Counted from the stretch's first letter, positions 44,435-55,000 are shown. The stretch: DNA of 64,000 nt from JAUIIK01 sp041390865 (GCA_041390865.1 JAWKPC010000020.1:20505-84504); one strand, 5' to 3'. Notes: generated by a model not told the origin, from the sequence alone. Made by a program: numbers and translations.

Positions 44435-46231
44435 GTGACACGTCCGGTACGGAATGACCGGCTGGAATCCCACCCGGTGCGTGTTCATCACGCAATGCGA
44501 ATATCCGACAATGAGAGGAGACAGGCAGGCCATTTCTCCCGCAGCCGGGAGACTGGCGGGGCGCCGGCGGTTCGAGTCGTCGACAGGGAGCAACTCATTC
44601 GTAACGATCTCTGCTTTCGCTACGGATTATTCGGCGCCACCGTGGCGGGAGCCATCGCACTTGCTGCACTATGGCCGCCCGCAGGGCAGGCCGACATTCT
44701 GCTGGCACTCATGGTTACCGCGCTCGTTACCGTTGGCCGGAGCATCACGTTTCGGATCAGCTCGGCCGGTACGAGCCACATGGGAACTCCGGCGCTGATC
44801 GTCGGTGCGCTCCTGCTCGATCCAAGGCTGGTGGTGTTTGCCGTCGCGATCGGAACGGCCATCGGCGAGGGCCTCGTCCGCCGCCGGACCTCTCAACTGG
44901 CATTCAGCATTGCAGTCGCCACGATACAAGCCTTCTTTACCGTCGGAGTGCTCCAAACGATCGGCTGGGACATCGAGAATCCGGGCTTCGAAGACCCCTT
45001 AAAGGTTGGCGCCGTCTTCATCACCGGGTTGCTGGCGATCGCCCTTGCCGGGTTCGTCGTAAGCGTCTCCGGCCGCCTGCGACACGAAGGCAGTCTCCTG
45101 ACCCTCTATCGGGAGATACTCAGCGGCGGCGACGCATCCTTCTATATGATCGACGTCTCGAAGGTCAGCTTTGGAATCATCGCGGCGATGCTGGTCAACT
45201 GGTCTCCGCTCAACATTCTGCTCATCCTCGTTCCGCTGGCGGCGATGAGCCAGGCTCTCGCCCGGGGAATCGGATTGCGGCACCGGCTCGAACGGGCGCT
45301 CCAGGAAACCGAGCACAGCCTCTCGGAAGCACAGCGGCTGGCTCAACTCGGGAGCTGGGAGTGGGAGATATTCAGCCGGAAAATACGCTGTTCAGATCAG
45401 CTCATCGATATCTCAGGAGAAGCAGCAGGCAATCCGCTGACATCGATCACCGATTTTCGTGACTTCCTGCGACCGCACGAGAGAGAGAAACTCCAGGGAA
45501 TTGTTGACGAACTGATCGCGGAGGGCGGGTCGGCGGAGTTCGACCATGAGATCATCCGGCGCGACGGGACGGTTCGTTTCGTCCACCACGTTATCGCCCG
45601 GGTCCCGAAAGACGAGCGAGGCGGCGACAGGCTGGTCGGGACCGTCCTGGATATTACCGAGCGCAAGAGACTCGAACTCGAGCTTCGTCATCAGGCCTAT
45701 CACGATGGTCTGACTGGCCTCCCGAATCGGGAACTCTTCCTCGAACGACTGAAGGAACAGCTAGCAGTTGATCTGGTCGCAACGCGCGAGGCAGCGGTGA
45801 TTTTCCTCGACCTCGACAACTTCAAGGAGATAAACGACCGCTACGGCCACGGAACCGGAGATGCCGTGCTGATTGAAGTGGCTCGGCGCCTTGAATCGCG
45901 CGTCGGCCCGCGGGACACGGTCGCGCGGCTCAGTGGCGACGAGTTCACCGTCCTGGCTTCCGCGTCACCGGGAGACCGGGATCTCGAATTCCTGGCCGAG
46001 CGGCTCCTGACGGCGATACAGCTTCCCGTGCGCGTCTTCGGCAACACCGTCCCGATCAGCGCCAGCGCCGGTTTGGTCTACATTGATCGATTCCACGAAT
46101 CCCCATCGGACGTGCTTCGCGAGGCAGACAGCGCGCTCTACCGGGCCAAGGGCGCTGGTCGGGGCCGGCTCTGCGTCGAGCCTGCGGCGGACGTGAGCAA
46201 CCCGGTCCTCGAATTCCGCGAACCGGCATAG
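44435..46231 (+). CDS. Membrane PAS-GGDEF diguanylate cyclase
   Basis: A 598-residue protein. After an N-terminal tail of about 60 residues come seven likely transmembrane helices (for example YGLFGATVAGAIALAALWPP), which form an integral sensor. A PAS domain (about 305-405, LGSWEWEIFSRKIRCSD) and a GGDEF domain (about 410-570) follow. The active site reads RLSGDEFTV, with Ser in the first position. The usual inhibitory I-site RxxD is absent (GPRD). It should make cyclic di-GMP, linked in many bacteria to flagellar motility. The start is uncertain; GTG at 44435 or ATG at 44498. Confidence 0.85.
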   Translation: MTRPVRNDRLESHPVRVHHAMRISDNERRQAGHFSRSRETGGAPAVRVVDREQLIRNDLCFRYGLFGATVAGAIALAALWPPAGQADILLALMVTALVTVGRSITFRISSAGTSHMGTPALIVGALLLDPRLVVFAVAIGTAIGEGLVRRRTSQLAFSIAVATIQAFFTVGVLQTIGWDIENPGFEDPLKVGAVFITGLLAIALAGFVVSVSGRLRHEGSLLTLYREILSGGDASFYMIDVSKVSFGIIAAMLVNWSPLNILLILVPLAAMSQALARGIGLRHRLERALQETEHSLSEAQRLAQLGSWEWEIFSRKIRCSDQLIDISGEAAGNPLTSITDFRDFLRPHEREKLQGIVDELIAEGGSAEFDHEIIRRDGTVRFVHHVIARVPKDERGGDRLVGTVLDITERKRLELELRHQAYHDGLTGLPNRELFLERLKEQLAVDLVATREAAVIFLDLDNFKEINDRYGHGTGDAVLIEVARRLESRVGPRDTVARLSGDEFTVLASASPGDRDLEFLAERLLTAIQLPVRVFGNTVPISASAGLVYIDRFHESPSDVLREADSALYRAKGAGRGRLCVEPAADVSNPVLEFREPA

Positions 46232-46374
46232 GTCGCCTCTCCAACAGCCACGCTATATTCCGGGATACACCGTCAGATCACTGCCCGCCGTACGCTGCCT
46301 TCAGTGCGACGGAACGGACAGCGATCGGCACAACCCGCTGATCGTCTATCAGACCAGGATGGAGCGGTACACCA

Positions 46375-47700
46375 ATGAGCGGCAAACCGGACTCGACAAC
46401 CACCGACAGTGACGCGCGGGCTAACCGCGAGGTGACCAAACCGACCGATGAGACCCGCGACACGAACGAGAAGGCGAGGGAGACCGAAGCCGTCGAAGAT
46501 GACCCCAAGCCAACGACTGATGCCCCCGAGGAGATCCGGGAACGAGAGGTCCCCGTCGATCAGGCATCCGATGAACCTACGAGCAAGGAAGACGCCGCGC
46601 TGACCTCCACCAAAGACGACGGGACGGACCACCCGGACGACTCCGAAACCGAGGTTGCCGCTGAACCGCAGGATGGCGGCGACGGCGAAGATGAGGCCGG
46701 CGTTGAGGATCAGGAACCGGAGACGACCGACGCTGAATCGGGAGGTCAGGACCAGGAAAGTGATGGCGAACCGGATCAAACAGGCAGCTCATCAGGTTCC
46801 TCCAATGAGGATGTTGAGGATGCTCCGGAAGCAGATCCGATCGTGTTCGAGGACAGCACGGGAGGAGAGGGAGAGATCACGGCCGACGGCAGCGGCGATC
46901 CCCGACTCAACGAAGGCGACCAGGATGATGAGGGAACAGAGGATGTCATCTTCATAGACTCCGATGACGGAAGCGATGGCGAGTTGACCGCCGGCGGCAG
47001 CGCGCGTGGCAGCTCGGAGGATGCATTCACCATCGATGGCGGTGGCGACGGCGAATTTGCCACGGTGGATTCCGGACAGGAGGAGGACGACGAGACATTT
47101 ACCCTGGAAGCCGACGGTGGAGACAATGAGATCACGGCCGGTCATTCGTCGGAAGACGAGAACAACTCGGGAACGGTTTTCTCAAGCGATGATGATGAGC
47201 AACTCGTGTTCAGCTCTGGCTCGGCTGGCGACGCAGGGAACGTCTTCATCATCGGGACGGACGACGACAATACGCTGACGGTTGGGAACGACTCTGGCGG
47301 AAGCGGCACGATCATCGTTTCGGGCAACGATTCCGACGATGATGAGCTCAGCTTTTCAGACGGTTCCGATACTACCGGGGAGTCAGCGGATCAATCCCCC
47401 GAAGCCGAAATGGATAGTGAGCCGATCGACTTCACGCCAGAGCCGGAGCCGGAGAAGGACAACGCCGATGACGATGAAGAAGACACCGACCCGGGAGACA
47501 GCCGCGAGACCGCTCAGCACGTAGAAGCTGCAGGCGTTCGCGAGTTGGAGATGGGCAGCATCTTCGACCCGATCGATGTCTTCCCCGACCGGCATGCCCC
47601 GCTCCATCTCATTGGTGGAGATGACGGCGAGGATGACGAGGATAGCGATCGCGGCGAAGAAGACGACGATGATGACTTCGACCTGGACGACATGTTCTAG
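46375..47700 (+). CDS. Very acidic protein with seven internal repeats
   Basis: A 441-residue protein with no family I recognise. It is extremely rich in Asp, Glu, Ser and Gly and lacks a signal peptide. From about residue 153 to 332 it carries seven imperfect units of about 25 residues, of the form hydrophobic pair, acidic run, ELTAG-like strand, then GS, for example VIFIDSDDGSDGELTAGGSA and TFTLEADGGDNEITAGHSS. The pattern suggests stacked short strands, perhaps with metal ions bound by Asp. The tail is almost pure Asp/Glu. It follows the diguanylate cyclase by 143 bp. Confidence 0.75.
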   Translation: MSGKPDSTTTDSDARANREVTKPTDETRDTNEKARETEAVEDDPKPTTDAPEEIREREVPVDQASDEPTSKEDAALTSTKDDGTDHPDDSETEVAAEPQDGGDGEDEAGVEDQEPETTDAESGGQDQESDGEPDQTGSSSGSSNEDVEDAPEADPIVFEDSTGGEGEITADGSGDPRLNEGDQDDEGTEDVIFIDSDDGSDGELTAGGSARGSSEDAFTIDGGGDGEFATVDSGQEEDDETFTLEADGGDNEITAGHSSEDENNSGTVFSSDDDEQLVFSSGSAGDAGNVFIIGTDDDNTLTVGNDSGGSGTIIVSGNDSDDDELSFSDGSDTTGESADQSPEAEMDSEPIDFTPEPEPEKDNADDDEEDTDPGDSRETAQHVEAAGVRELEMGSIFDPIDVFPDRHAPLHLIGGDDGEDDEDSDRGEEDDDDDFDLDDMF

Positions 47701-47715
47701 CGAGAGATTCGCTAG
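47697..47715. terminator. Hairpin joining two convergent stop codons
   Basis: The arms CTAGCGA (47697-47703) and TCGCTAG (47709-47715) each contain the TAG stop of one of the two convergent genes. It is short, so its effect as a terminator is uncertain. Confidence 0.35.
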
Positions 47716-48524
47716 CCGCGGGCGAAGCCGCCCTCGGAGTGCAGGATCTGACCGGTGATCCAGCGGGCTTCCGGCGACGCGAGAAATTCCACGAGGCGGG
47801 CCGCGTCGCCGGGCTCGCCTATCCGGCCCATAGGAAACCGCGGCAACAACAGGGCTTTCAGGTCGTCATCCATCCAACCGGTATCGGTCGGCCCGGGGTT
47901 CACCGCATTGACCGTGATGCCGCGTGGAGCCAGCGCAAGCGACAACGACACGGTAAAGGCATCCACGGCGCCCTTCGTCGCGGCGTAGGCCAGTTCGCGC
48001 GGCATCGGCCCCCGGCTTTGTCCAGACGTCATGTTGATGATCCGGCCGGTCCCCTGCCGCTGCTGATCATCGGGGAAGCGGCGCGCGAACTCGGCGCAGA
48101 GCAGCGCCGTAGCCCGCAGGTTGACGGCGTAATGCGCGTCAAGCGTCGCCGCATCGAGCGTGTCCCAGCTCGAATCGGTCGAATAGGCTGCGTTGTTGAT
48201 CAGGATCGTGGCCGGGCCGAGCCATTGCGACGCCGTTTCGATGACCCGAGCCGGCGCGTCAGGTTCAGACAGATCGACGCGCATTCCGCCGGCGCGCACC
48301 CCCTGGCGCTCGATCGCCTCCTCCAGGATAGACGGCCCCTCCCGATCGAGCAGGCCGGAAGTCTGCTGGTCATATGGCTGCCAGTGGGTGAAGAAGATAT
48401 TCGCCCCGGCCCGGGCCAGTGCCATGCAGATCGCCGCGCCGATCCCCTCGCGGCGGCTCGCTCCGGTGACGATCGCCGTCTGGCCCGCCAGGCGGGAAGA
48501 CCGGCTCGCGAATTCCGCGGTCAT
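47712..48524 (-). CDS. SDR-family oxidoreductase
   Basis: A 270-residue short-chain dehydrogenase. The cofactor loop TAIVTGASRREGIGAAICMA, NNAAY at strand 4, catalytic Ser in INMTSGQSRG, and YAATKGA with Tyr and Lys are all visible. The ATG at 48524 is preceded by GAGGAG, which removes 85 non-homologous upstream residues of the open frame. The motif resembles 3-oxoacyl-ACP reductases, but other alcohol or ketone substrates are possible. Confidence 0.92.
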   Translation of the reverse strand: MTAEFASRSSRLAGQTAIVTGASRREGIGAAICMALARAGANIFFTHWQPYDQQTSGLLDREGPSILEEAIERQGVRAGGMRVDLSEPDAPARVIETASQWLGPATILINNAAYSTDSSWDTLDAATLDAHYAVNLRATALLCAEFARRFPDDQQRQGTGRIINMTSGQSRGPMPRELAYAATKGAVDAFTVSLSLALAPRGITVNAVNPGPTDTGWMDDDLKALLLPRFPMGRIGEPGDAARLVEFLASPEARWITGQILHSEGGFARG

Positions 48525-49020
48525 CACTCCTCGTTTCTCGAGATCCCGGAAACCTTGACACCATCGACGCCACCAATACTGTAAATGTTCCGGCTGTCCT
48601 GTGGTTAGCCGGTCCGGCGAATCGCCAGGCAATGAACGCGAGCCCCGGCAGGCGCACGTCACCCGGAAGCCAGAATGATCGGAAGCGTTTCCGCTGGAAG
48701 ATGCCGGCGCTCGTTCCCACCGGGTCTGTGCCGATCTCCTAGCACTCGATAGATGGTTCACCGACGTCCTGTGCCCCACACTTGTTAGTGAGGATCAGTC
48801 GGCAAACTGGCACCTGTCGTTCGTGCGGATACTTGGCCAAGGTCGTCTGCACCAACGATCTGCACTCCCGAAAGTCGAACAAGCTCCATTGGAACAGCTG
48901 GAGCCGGGAGAATCGCATAACTCACCCCGGATTTGGCGCCGCAGCCGATAAGCCATCTCTGCATTCAACGAGATGACCGATCCATCCGAACCACGATTCA
49001 CACGATTCAAGGAGGACCCA
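48525..49020. other. Gap between divergent SDR and SIMPL genes
   Basis: I see no supported gene. A small frame at 48782-48976 contains CRSCGYLAKVVC but has no ribosome-binding site or other support. A TTGACA at 48555 has only a weak -10 partner. The last bases carry the strong ribosome-binding site of the next gene. Confidence 0.3.
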
Positions 49021-49876
49021 TGAACTTGCGATCCCGATTACTCACGGTAGGAAGCCCGCGCCAACCGCCGTGCTGGCCATCGCGCTGTTCGCTGGAGCGT
49101 TCGGCCCGACCGGCGTTCAGGCCCAGGAAGAAAATGCGACCCAACGATCGGTAACCGCTCACGGATTCGCGATCGTCGAGGCCGAACCGGACATGGCGAC
49201 AATGGAATTCCAGGTCGTCGGCGAAGGTGACGATACCGACGAAGCGACCGACGAGGCCGAGGAGTTCACCGACGAAGTCGTCGCTGAGCTGGAAGAGCAG
49301 GGTATCGACTCGGACGCAATCGAAACGTCCCAGGTCGACGAACGCGACCGCGCCACTGATGCCGAGCGCGTAACGATGCAGATTACCGCCCGGACCGACG
49401 AGGTCGACGACGTGGAAACCATCGCGGAAGCGGTTGCTGACGCAACCGGCGCCGAACTGATGAATGTCAGCTACGAACTCGAAGACGCTGGACAGACCCG
49501 CCAGGCGGCGCGTGAAGCCGCGCTGGATGATGCGCGGCAGAGCGCAGAGAGCCTGGCTAAGCTGGCTGATGGCTCGCTCGGCGAGATCATCAGTATCAAC
49601 CAGATCTCGACGCCTGCTCTCGGTCCCCAGTCGGTCTTCGGCCAGGGCGGCGATGGGCTGTTGGGACTCGGCATGCTGGATACATCGCAATTTGAAGGTT
49701 TGCTCGAGAATCTCCTGAGCCTGATCTTTTCGATGATGTTCGGCATGGATGGAGCGAACAACGGCAACATCCAGCTTGACGACATCTTCGGAAGCCAGGA
49801 TGGCCAGGACTTCATTGAAGATGGCTTCACCCAGTCCGTCCCGGTTACCCTCGAAGTCACCTGGGCGATTGAATAA
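49021..49876 (+). pseudogene. SIMPL-domain secreted protein, frameshift in signal peptide
   Basis: A protein of about 285 residues of the SIMPL/DUF541 type (SVTAHGFAIVEAEPDMATME, then DATGAELMNVSYELED). The ATG at 49021 has the strongest ribosome-binding site of the region, AAGGAGG, and starts MNLRSRLLTVG; the frame then changes at about 49040-49060, and the rest of the signal peptide (VLAIALFAGAFGPTGVQAQ) and the mature domain lie one frame over. One small indel would restore it. The function of SIMPL proteins in such bacteria is not clear; they are usually periplasmic or surface-bound. Confidence 0.8.
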
Positions 49877-49893
49877 CAACGAGTCCATCAGCA

Positions 49894-49943
49894 TCTGCCG
49901 GAGACGGCAGACATCAGCGGAACCGGGATCTCCCGGTTCCGCT
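49894..49943 (+). terminator. Double hairpin terminator after the SIMPL gene
   Basis: First stem TCTGCCG/CGGCAGA (49894-49911), then a perfect 13-bp stem AGCGGAACCGGGA (49916-49928) with TCCCGGTTCCGCT (49931-49943). A weakly U-rich tail follows. Confidence 0.7.
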
Positions 49944-50126
49944 CTTCACTTATGACTACCTCGATCAGACAATCCCCCTCATTCGTCGCGACGAACGACT
50001 GTCGTCCACTCAAGTCAAAATCCATGAAACGGTTCGGAATACGCTAGGATCTTCGAGGCTGTTCGAGAGCCAGCAGCGAGATCTCAACTAAGTGCGGTAG
50101 ATGCCGGTGGAAGGATCATCACGTCG

Positions 50127-51473
50127 ATGAGTCTGATCGATCAAGTCAACTGGGACGAAGTGCGCGACGAAGTCACCCGACATCTCCAGGAGATGATCCG
50201 GCTGAACACGGTCAACCCGCCCGGCAACGAATCGCTCGTCGCCAACTACCTGAAGCAGCAAGTGGAAGCCGCAGGCCTGGAGGCGCAGATCCTCGAAGCG
50301 GAAGATGGACGCGGCAATTTCGTCACCCGGATCAAGGGCAGCGGTCAGGGGAAACCGCTCCTGCTGATGGCGCACAGCGACGTCGTCTCGGTCGAGGAGG
50401 ACAAGTGGCAATATTCACCCTTCGGCGGTGAGATCCACGACGGCATGATCTGGGGACGCGGCGCAGTCGACACGAAGGATCTTGTCGCCGCCGAGCTGAT
50501 GATCATGCTGACCCTCGCCCGAAAGGGCGTCCAGCTCGACCGCGATCTGATCATGTGCACCTTCGCCGACGAAGAGGCCGGAGGGCGTTCCGGCGCGAAA
50601 TGGATGTGGGAGAACCACCGCGACCTGATCGACGCCGAGGTTGCGATCAATGAGGGCGGCGGTTCCGCCGTCGAGGTCGGAGGCAAGACCTTCTTCAGCG
50701 TCCAGACCGGCGAAAAAGGCGGCGCGCGGATGCGGATCATCGCCCGGGCCGATCCGGGCCACGCATCGGTCCCGCGAGACGACACCGCCATGCTCCGGAT
50801 GGGCCGGGCGCTCCAGACGCTCAGCGGACACACATTTCCGACGATCATGACCGACTCGGTCCGGCAGATGCTCGACACCTATGCCGAATACGCCGGAGAC
50901 GACGTCGCGGATATCGTCGCCACGATCAACGACGACCCATCCTGGGAAAATCTCAGCAAGCTCCCGATCGACGAGGTCTCCCGCCTCAGTCTGCGGGCAA
51001 TCACCCGGAACACCGCCGTCCCGACGATCATCCACGGAGGCCACCGGCTTAATGTCATCCCGGGCGAAATCATCTGCGACGTCGACGGGCGCGTCCTGCC
51101 CGGCCAGGAACCGGCCGAATTCGTGGCCCAGGTCCGGGAACTACTCGGCGACGAAGTTATCGTCGAACCGCTCGGGAATGGCCGTTCCGGCATCGAGGCC
51201 GATCCCGCGTCTGCGCTCTTCGACACGATTCGCGAGGTCATCCAGGCAACCGACAGCAACGCGACGGTATCGCCTTATCTCGTCTCGGGCGGAACCGACG
51301 CGGCGTCGCTGCCGGGCATCAAGGTCTACGGTTTCATGCCCGGTTACTTCTCCGATGTTGAGATGAACGGCGCGCACAATCACGACGAGCGCATCTCGAT
51401 CGAGAATCTCGGCTTCGGGACGCGCGTGCTCTTCGACATCGTGACCCGCTACTGCAACGCCCGCGAGGTCTAG
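50127..51473 (+). CDS. M20/M25/M40-family metallopeptidase
   Basis: A 448-residue zinc peptidase: LLLMAHSDVVSVEEDKW carries the first metal histidine, GRGAVDTKD the bridging Asp, and TFADEEAGG the catalytic Glu pair. The dimerisation lid follows, and the C-terminal metal His is in NGAHNHDERI. ArgE/DapE- or peptidase-like activity; the specific substrate is unknown. It runs with the next gene, four bases apart. Confidence 0.93.
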   Translation: MSLIDQVNWDEVRDEVTRHLQEMIRLNTVNPPGNESLVANYLKQQVEAAGLEAQILEAEDGRGNFVTRIKGSGQGKPLLLMAHSDVVSVEEDKWQYSPFGGEIHDGMIWGRGAVDTKDLVAAELMIMLTLARKGVQLDRDLIMCTFADEEAGGRSGAKWMWENHRDLIDAEVAINEGGGSAVEVGGKTFFSVQTGEKGGARMRIIARADPGHASVPRDDTAMLRMGRALQTLSGHTFPTIMTDSVRQMLDTYAEYAGDDVADIVATINDDPSWENLSKLPIDEVSRLSLRAITRNTAVPTIIHGGHRLNVIPGEIICDVDGRVLPGQEPAEFVAQVRELLGDEVIVEPLGNGRSGIEADPASALFDTIREVIQATDSNATVSPYLVSGGTDAASLPGIKVYGFMPGYFSDVEMNGAHNHDERISIENLGFGTRVLFDIVTRYCNAREV

Positions 51474-51477
51474 TCCA

Positions 51478-52195
51478 GTGAGCCGCGACGCGCTGATTCT
51501 GTTCGACATCGACGGCACCTTGCTGATCGCCGGGGACCGGGGGCACGGCCGGGCGCTGCTCGACGCATTTCGCGAGGTCTACGGCCTCGAGCCGGACACC
51601 GAGGGAATCTCCTTCGCCGGGATGCTCGACTCGCAGATCACCCGCGAGCTGATCCGCCGCCACCCGGTCGACCACAGCGCCGCCGAGGAGCGCATCGCCG
51701 ATATGATGGAGCGGATGGGCGAGCTCTACGAGGAGTATCTTGCCGGAAGATCACTGGTCGAGCGCCTGCTGCCGGGCGCGGCCGATGCGGTGGACGCCAC
51801 GGATCGTCAGGGCTGGGCCACCGGCGCATTGACCGGCAACGCCCGCCGCGTTGCCGAGCTCGTTGGGCGCCGCCGGGCTTGGCCATGTCGCGAACGTCGG
51901 CGCCTTCGGCGATACTGCCGAGGACCGCGGCCATCTCGTCGAGGCAGCCTGGCTCAGCGCCGAATCCGGACTTGGAGTGCGCTACGATGCACGGCAGACG
52001 GTGCTGATCGGCGACACGCCACGGGATATCGCCGCCGCAAAGCACGCCAGCGCAGCCGTCATCGCCGTCGCCACAGGGCGGTTCGATGTCGATACGCTGG
52101 CAGAACTCGAACCCGACGCCCTGCTTGAGGATCTTCGCGACACCGATGCGTTCATCAATGCCGTCGAGACGACCCTGCACCGGCGTATGGGATAA
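51478..52195 (+). pseudogene. HAD-superfamily hydrolase, one frameshift
   Basis: A gene of about 238 codons. The first part has the nucleophile motif LILFDIDGTLLIAG and LTGNARRVAELVG. At about 51868 the frame changes and the second part continues LGAAGLGHVANVGAFGDTAE, ending with VLIGDTPRDIAAAKHASAA, the acidic HAD motif. It is probably a phosphatase (phosphoglycolate type). One indel in a GC-rich run explains the break. Confidence 0.8.
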
Positions 52196-52224
52196 CCGGA
52201 TTTTGATTGCGATTGGGGGCCGGC

Positions 52225-52901
52225 ATGGCCGAACCCGACGAACGACCGGAGCCGCATGCCGACGATGAACTCTTCGATGACATTCGTGAGTTCCTCGCCG
52301 AGCAATCCGGCGATCAGGTCTATGAAGAACTTTCTCGCGCCTACAAGATGGCGCGGAGCTTCGCGCAACGCGAGCTCGTCGGAAGATCGGAGTCCACGCG
52401 CATGCTGCGCGGTATCGATCGACTGCTTGACGACATCGTCGGAGACCGGACCGACCCGGCCCTGAAAGAGAACCTGGCCGAGGTGATCTACCTCTACGGC
52501 CTGGCTCACTATTCCATCCTCCAGCAGCTCTCGGATGAAGGGGAAGACACCGACGAGGGAGAGGACACCCAGACGGCACGGCCGCTGGTTGTCTACGACA
52601 TCTGGTTTCCGGACAACATCGGTATCGAAAACACCGATGACGGCTACTTTCTCCACATCGGCGACGGCAGAACGACGTTTCGATCTTCCTCGGGGAGATG
52701 CCGAACGAACGCGGGGCCCTGGTCGATCTCGTCGACCACTGGGAATACGCCACAGCAAACACCCAGCCGGTACCGCGAGGGCCCGACCTCTCGGAGAGCG
52801 TCCCGATGATGGCGATCGAGATGGATTACGCGGGCTCGGAACTTGTCGACGCCAGCGACCATGTGGACATTCTCCTCTTCGATCACCGTGGCGAGCGCTA
52901 G
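52225..52901 (+). pseudogene. Unknown protein, one frameshift
   Basis: It begins MAEPDERPEPHADDELFDDI and continues as a helical acidic protein. At about 52678 the frame changes; the continuation reads VSIFLGEMPNERGALVDLVD and ends VDILLFDHRGER at 52901. I recognise no family. It lies between the HAD hydrolase and the S9 peptidase in one direction, so it may be part of the same transcript. Confidence 0.55.
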
Positions 52902-53006
52902 TGCGGGTCCATGCCCGGGACACCGATTTGAGAGCGATCGTCGATGAGATTCAGGCTATCGTCCCGCCGGACGACAGCCTCTAACGAGCAAACAACCGCG
53001 GAGAGG

Positions 53007-54944
53007 ATGTCCAACAGCATGGCCCAGCAGAGATATACACCGGAGATGGCTGTCGACCTTTCGATCGCCAGCGACGTGCAGATGTCACCCGACGGAAGCT
53101 GGATCGCCTTCTGTGTCGCGCCGATCGGCCATGCTGACACGATCCCGACAAGCACGATCTTCGTCGTTCCGGCCAACGGCTCGGCGCAACCGCGGCCGAT
53201 TACCGATAGCGACCACAACAGCACCTGGCCGCGCTGGTCTCCCGACAGCACGACCCTGGTCTATCTCAGCGACCGGAGCGAACGGGGAAAGCAACAGGTC
53301 TACCGTATCGCCGCGACCGGGGGAGAACCTACCCGGCTGACTGATCTCGATGGCGGCGCCGAACGGCCGGCCTGGTCGCGTGACGGCCGCGAGGTGCTCT
53401 TCACCGCACGCCGCCGCGCGCTGGACGGCAAGCCCGAACCCGATTCGGAGGTCAAGGTCGCCAGCGAGGAAGCACGGCCGCGAGCGGTTGCCGTCGTCGC
53501 GGCAACCGGCGGGGACGTCCGCGTTGTCGGACCGCGCCACGGACACGTCTGGGCCTTCGACGAGTCGCCGGATCGGCGGCGGATCGCGGCGATCGTCTCG
53601 CCGACCAATCTGCTTGACGACACGGCCGACCGAACCTGGCTGACGATCTGGCCCCGCGACGACCTGCGCGCCGTTGAGCCGCTCACCAGCTTCATGCGCC
53701 ACACCGAGGTCGTCCAGTGGTCGCCGGACGGCCAATCGATTCTGACCCTCGCCAGCCGCCGCCCGGATCACGTCTACGATCACATCCACCTCGTCAACGT
53801 CGAATCCCACGACGTCACCACGTTCGAAGACCGTGATTTGAGTCCCTACTGGGAGGGTTATGCCGGCAACAAGCTCCTTGCGATCAACGTCGAGTTCCAA
53901 CGCACCTTCGTCGACCGTATGAACGAAGACGGGTCCTGGGAGCGCCTGAAGATCGGCAATCAGGGACGCCAACGCTGGATTCCCGGCCCGGTCAGCAGCA
54001 ACCTCGATGGCACGAGGCACGCATACCTGGGAGCGACGCCGACCCGGCCACCGGATGTCTACGCCGTCGATGCGAACGGCGACGAGCGGCGGCTGACCGA
54101 TCTCAACCCGCAGCTCGATTCGGTCAATCTGGCCGACATGGAAGAGATCATCTGGCACGGGAACGGTGACCTCCCGATCCACGGCTGGCTCCTGCGTCCA
54201 CCCGGCTCGGATCCGGACGAGCGGCTACCGCTGATTGTCAACGTCCACGGCGGGCCGTCGATGGCCTGGGGGAACTGGTTCCACGGCACCTGGCACGATT
54301 GGGGGCAGATCCTGGCGGCGAACGGCTATGCCGTCTTCCTTCCGAATCCCCGGGGATCGACCGGCAAGGGACAGGTCTTCACGAGCGCCAACCAGAACGA
54401 TCTCGGCGGCGAGGACTTCGAGGACGTCATTCACGGCATCCAGGAACTAATCGAACGCGGTGTGGCGGACTCGCACCGGATCGGCATCGGCGGCTGGTCG
54501 TACGGCGGATTTCTGACCGCAATGGCTGTCGTCCGCACCAATCGATTCAGAGCCGCGGTGGCAGGCGCCGCCGTGACGAACTGGCCGAGCAAGGTCGGCA
54601 CGACCGACATTCGCCCGTTCAACGAGAGCAATTTCCCGGCTCCGCTCCACCAGAAGCCGGACCCATTCTGGATTCGCTCGCCCGTCCGCTACCTGAAGAA
54701 CGCCAAGACCCCGACGCTCGTGGTACATGGCGAGGCGGACCCGCGCGTGCCGGTATCGCAGGGCATGGAATTCTATCTGGGACTCAAGGCCATGGGCGTC
54801 GACACTGATTTCGTGCGCTATCCCCGCCAGAAGCACGCCTTCCACGAGCGAGCCTTCCAGCTCGATCTGCTCCAACGGATCGTCGCCTGGTTTGACAAGT
54901 ACATGGACAAGGACAACGGCAGTGGGAACGACGCGCCGGCGTAG
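53007..54944 (+). CDS. S9-family serine peptidase
   Basis: A 645-residue prolyl-oligopeptidase-family enzyme, paralogous to the one at 17987. The N-terminal propeller carries SPDG motifs (VQMSPDGSWIAFC, VVQWSPDGQSILTL). The catalytic domain has GIGGWSYGGFLTAMAVV with the nucleophile serine, Asp in HGEADPRVPV and His in PRQKHAFHERAF. GGAGAGG lies just before the ATG at 53007. It is cytoplasmic, and likely degrades peptides or acyl-peptides. Confidence 0.93.
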   Translation: MSNSMAQQRYTPEMAVDLSIASDVQMSPDGSWIAFCVAPIGHADTIPTSTIFVVPANGSAQPRPITDSDHNSTWPRWSPDSTTLVYLSDRSERGKQQVYRIAATGGEPTRLTDLDGGAERPAWSRDGREVLFTARRRALDGKPEPDSEVKVASEEARPRAVAVVAATGGDVRVVGPRHGHVWAFDESPDRRRIAAIVSPTNLLDDTADRTWLTIWPRDDLRAVEPLTSFMRHTEVVQWSPDGQSILTLASRRPDHVYDHIHLVNVESHDVTTFEDRDLSPYWEGYAGNKLLAINVEFQRTFVDRMNEDGSWERLKIGNQGRQRWIPGPVSSNLDGTRHAYLGATPTRPPDVYAVDANGDERRLTDLNPQLDSVNLADMEEIIWHGNGDLPIHGWLLRPPGSDPDERLPLIVNVHGGPSMAWGNWFHGTWHDWGQILAANGYAVFLPNPRGSTGKGQVFTSANQNDLGGEDFEDVIHGIQELIERGVADSHRIGIGGWSYGGFLTAMAVVRTNRFRAAVAGAAVTNWPSKVGTTDIRPFNESNFPAPLHQKPDPFWIRSPVRYLKNAKTPTLVVHGEADPRVPVSQGMEFYLGLKAMGVDTDFVRYPRQKHAFHERAFQLDLLQRIVAWFDKYMDKDNGSGNDAPA

Positions 54945-55000
54945 CGGTATGCTCCCGCAGCCCGCCACCGGAGCCCGCGTTCAAGAAACGAGGAGATGAA

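Noticed and set aside
48782..48976. 64-residue frame with CxxC and a later Cys, like a small zinc protein
   Set aside because: No ribosome-binding site, no family match I can name, and codon use unlike the neighbours.
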